DNA from: Bacteroidota bacterium
GTDB lineage: Bacteria; Bacteroidota; Bacteroidia; 2-12-FULL-35-15
Direction of reading: 5' to 3'
DNA: 5,150 bases
Assembly (NCBI GenBank): GCA_023251855.1
Contig: JAHEYA010000223.1
Span: forward strand, 1-5,150
The notes beneath the pieces were generated by a model. It searched no databases. It had not been told where the DNA came from and was given only the letters and a program-made list of their open reading frames with translations. This document shows, piece after piece, positions 4,620 through 5,150 of this stretch; within the stretch, counting starts at the first letter, position 1, and each line of letters begins with the position of its first letter. The translations under genes and the position numbers were made by a program.

Positions 4620-5150
4620 CTAATCAATAGCACTCAATTTTATCATGTTCGATTTCCCTTTTTCACTCAAGGGTGCACTTGCAATATTAATCACAAGATC
4701 ACCTGATTTTACAAACCCTCCTTTTTTCAAAATAAATTTAATATCAGCAATAGTATGATCAGTACTGATATTTTTATCATAATAAAAACCTTGAACTCCC
4801 CACACTAAATTAAGCGTTGTAAGGATTTGATAATTATCGGTAAATACATAAATATTTGCTTTCGGTCGATGACTCGATAATTTAAAAGCAGTATATCCCG
4901 AATGTGTCATTGTTGCAATAGCAGTAGCTTTGGTACGTTGTGCCATTTTAGAAGCGGTATAACAAATGGAATCGGATATAAATCGTTCGTTATGTATATT
5001 AACTTCCGGAGCAGCATTATCACGATTATAAACTAAACTTTCTTTTTCAACATGTTCAATAATTTTTGTCATCGCTTCTACTACTTTTGCAGGATGATTT
5101 CCTACAGATGTTTCTGCACTCAACATTACTGCATCTGCTCCATCCATTAC
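4620..5150 (-). CDS. pyk: Pyruvate kinase, C-terminal part, truncated by the window edge
   Basis: The frame is open to the right edge. The in-window part gives 176 residues, against about 470-480 for the whole enzyme, so roughly the C-terminal 37 percent is seen. The first visible residues (VMDGADAVMLSAETSVGNHP) are the signature near the end of the TIM barrel, equivalent to the DGTDAVMLSGETA region of better-known enzymes. The Met at 5147 is internal, not a start. After the linking helix comes the PK_C alpha/beta domain, from about residue 59 of the visible part. It includes MTHSGYTAFKLSSHRPKANI, the allosteric-pocket motif with SG-x-TA and S-x-x-RP, and ends ...GKSNMIKLSAID. The enzyme converts phosphoenolpyruvate and ADP to pyruvate and ATP in the cytosol, the last step of glycolysis. 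The stop TAG at 4622-4620 abuts a heptamer repeat. The ArsC-like gene follows 60 bp downstream. Confidence 0.97.
   Translation of the reverse strand, partial: VMDGADAVMLSAETSVGNHPAKVVEAMTKIIEHVEKESLVYNRDNAAPEVNIHNERFISDSICYTASKMAQRTKATAIATMTHSGYTAFKLSSHRPKANIYVFTDNYQILTTLNLVWGVQGFYYDKNISTDHTIADIKFILKKGGFVKSGDLVINIASAPLSEKGKSNMIKLSAID

Noticed and set aside
4620..5147. Pyruvate kinase fragment read as a complete 175-residue gene starting at Met 5147
   Set aside because: That Met is inside the conserved barrel signature, and the frame stays open past it to the edge, so this is the C-terminal part of a longer enzyme.
1..5150. A new multi-gene system (defence, CRISPR, mobile element, biosynthetic cluster)
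   Set aside because: All six genes are common, mostly housekeeping types on differing strands; no transposase, integrase, tRNA, array of spaced repeats or nuclease is present.

Overview
The window looks like an ordinary chromosomal stretch from an AT-rich member of the phylum Bacteroidota (Bacteroidetes). Several things point there. The intergenic regions are A/T-rich and the start codons have no clear Shine-Dalgarno sequence. The Mrp ATPase carries a Pro-rich, cysteine-free version of its C-terminal loop that I associate with this phylum. The gene set (exported TPR protein, small outer-membrane barrel protein, CXXC ArsC-like protein, pyruvate kinase) is also typical. The phylum call is inference from pattern; no marker gene settles the genus.

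Layout from left to right. Positions 1-788 (minus) hold the N-terminal 262 codons of an exported TPR-repeat protein whose C-terminal part lies off the left edge. Directly upstream on the same strand, 54 bp away, is a complete Mrp/ApbC-type P-loop ATPase for Fe-S cluster handling (843-1940, minus). A 222-bp divergent intergenic region (1941-2162) separates it from a predicted secreted or outer-membrane beta-barrel protein (2163-3056, plus). That gene converges on an EamA-family membrane transporter (3157-4080, minus). The 100-bp gap between them holds a small hairpin and a GC-rich interrupted palindrome that looks like a dispersed intergenic repeat. Upstream of the transporter are a small ArsC/Spx-like thioredoxin-fold protein (4197-4559, minus) and the C-terminal 176 residues of pyruvate kinase (4620-5150, minus, running off the right edge). 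The short gaps in this part are rich in hairpins and repeats: a triplicated motif at the 3' end of the ArsC-like gene and a tandem heptanucleotide repeat directly after the pyruvate kinase stop codon.

The genes do not form one pathway. Pyruvate kinase is central glycolysis, Mrp is Fe-S biogenesis, and the rest are a transporter, a putative thiol-redox protein, a surface protein and a TPR scaffold or sensor. Mrp and the TPR gene may be co-transcribed, as may pyruvate kinase and the ArsC-like gene. I see no mobile element, CRISPR array, RNA gene, defence cassette or biosynthetic cluster, and nothing that supports a new biological system. The most interesting signals are small: the repeats in the gaps and the missing CXXC in Mrp.
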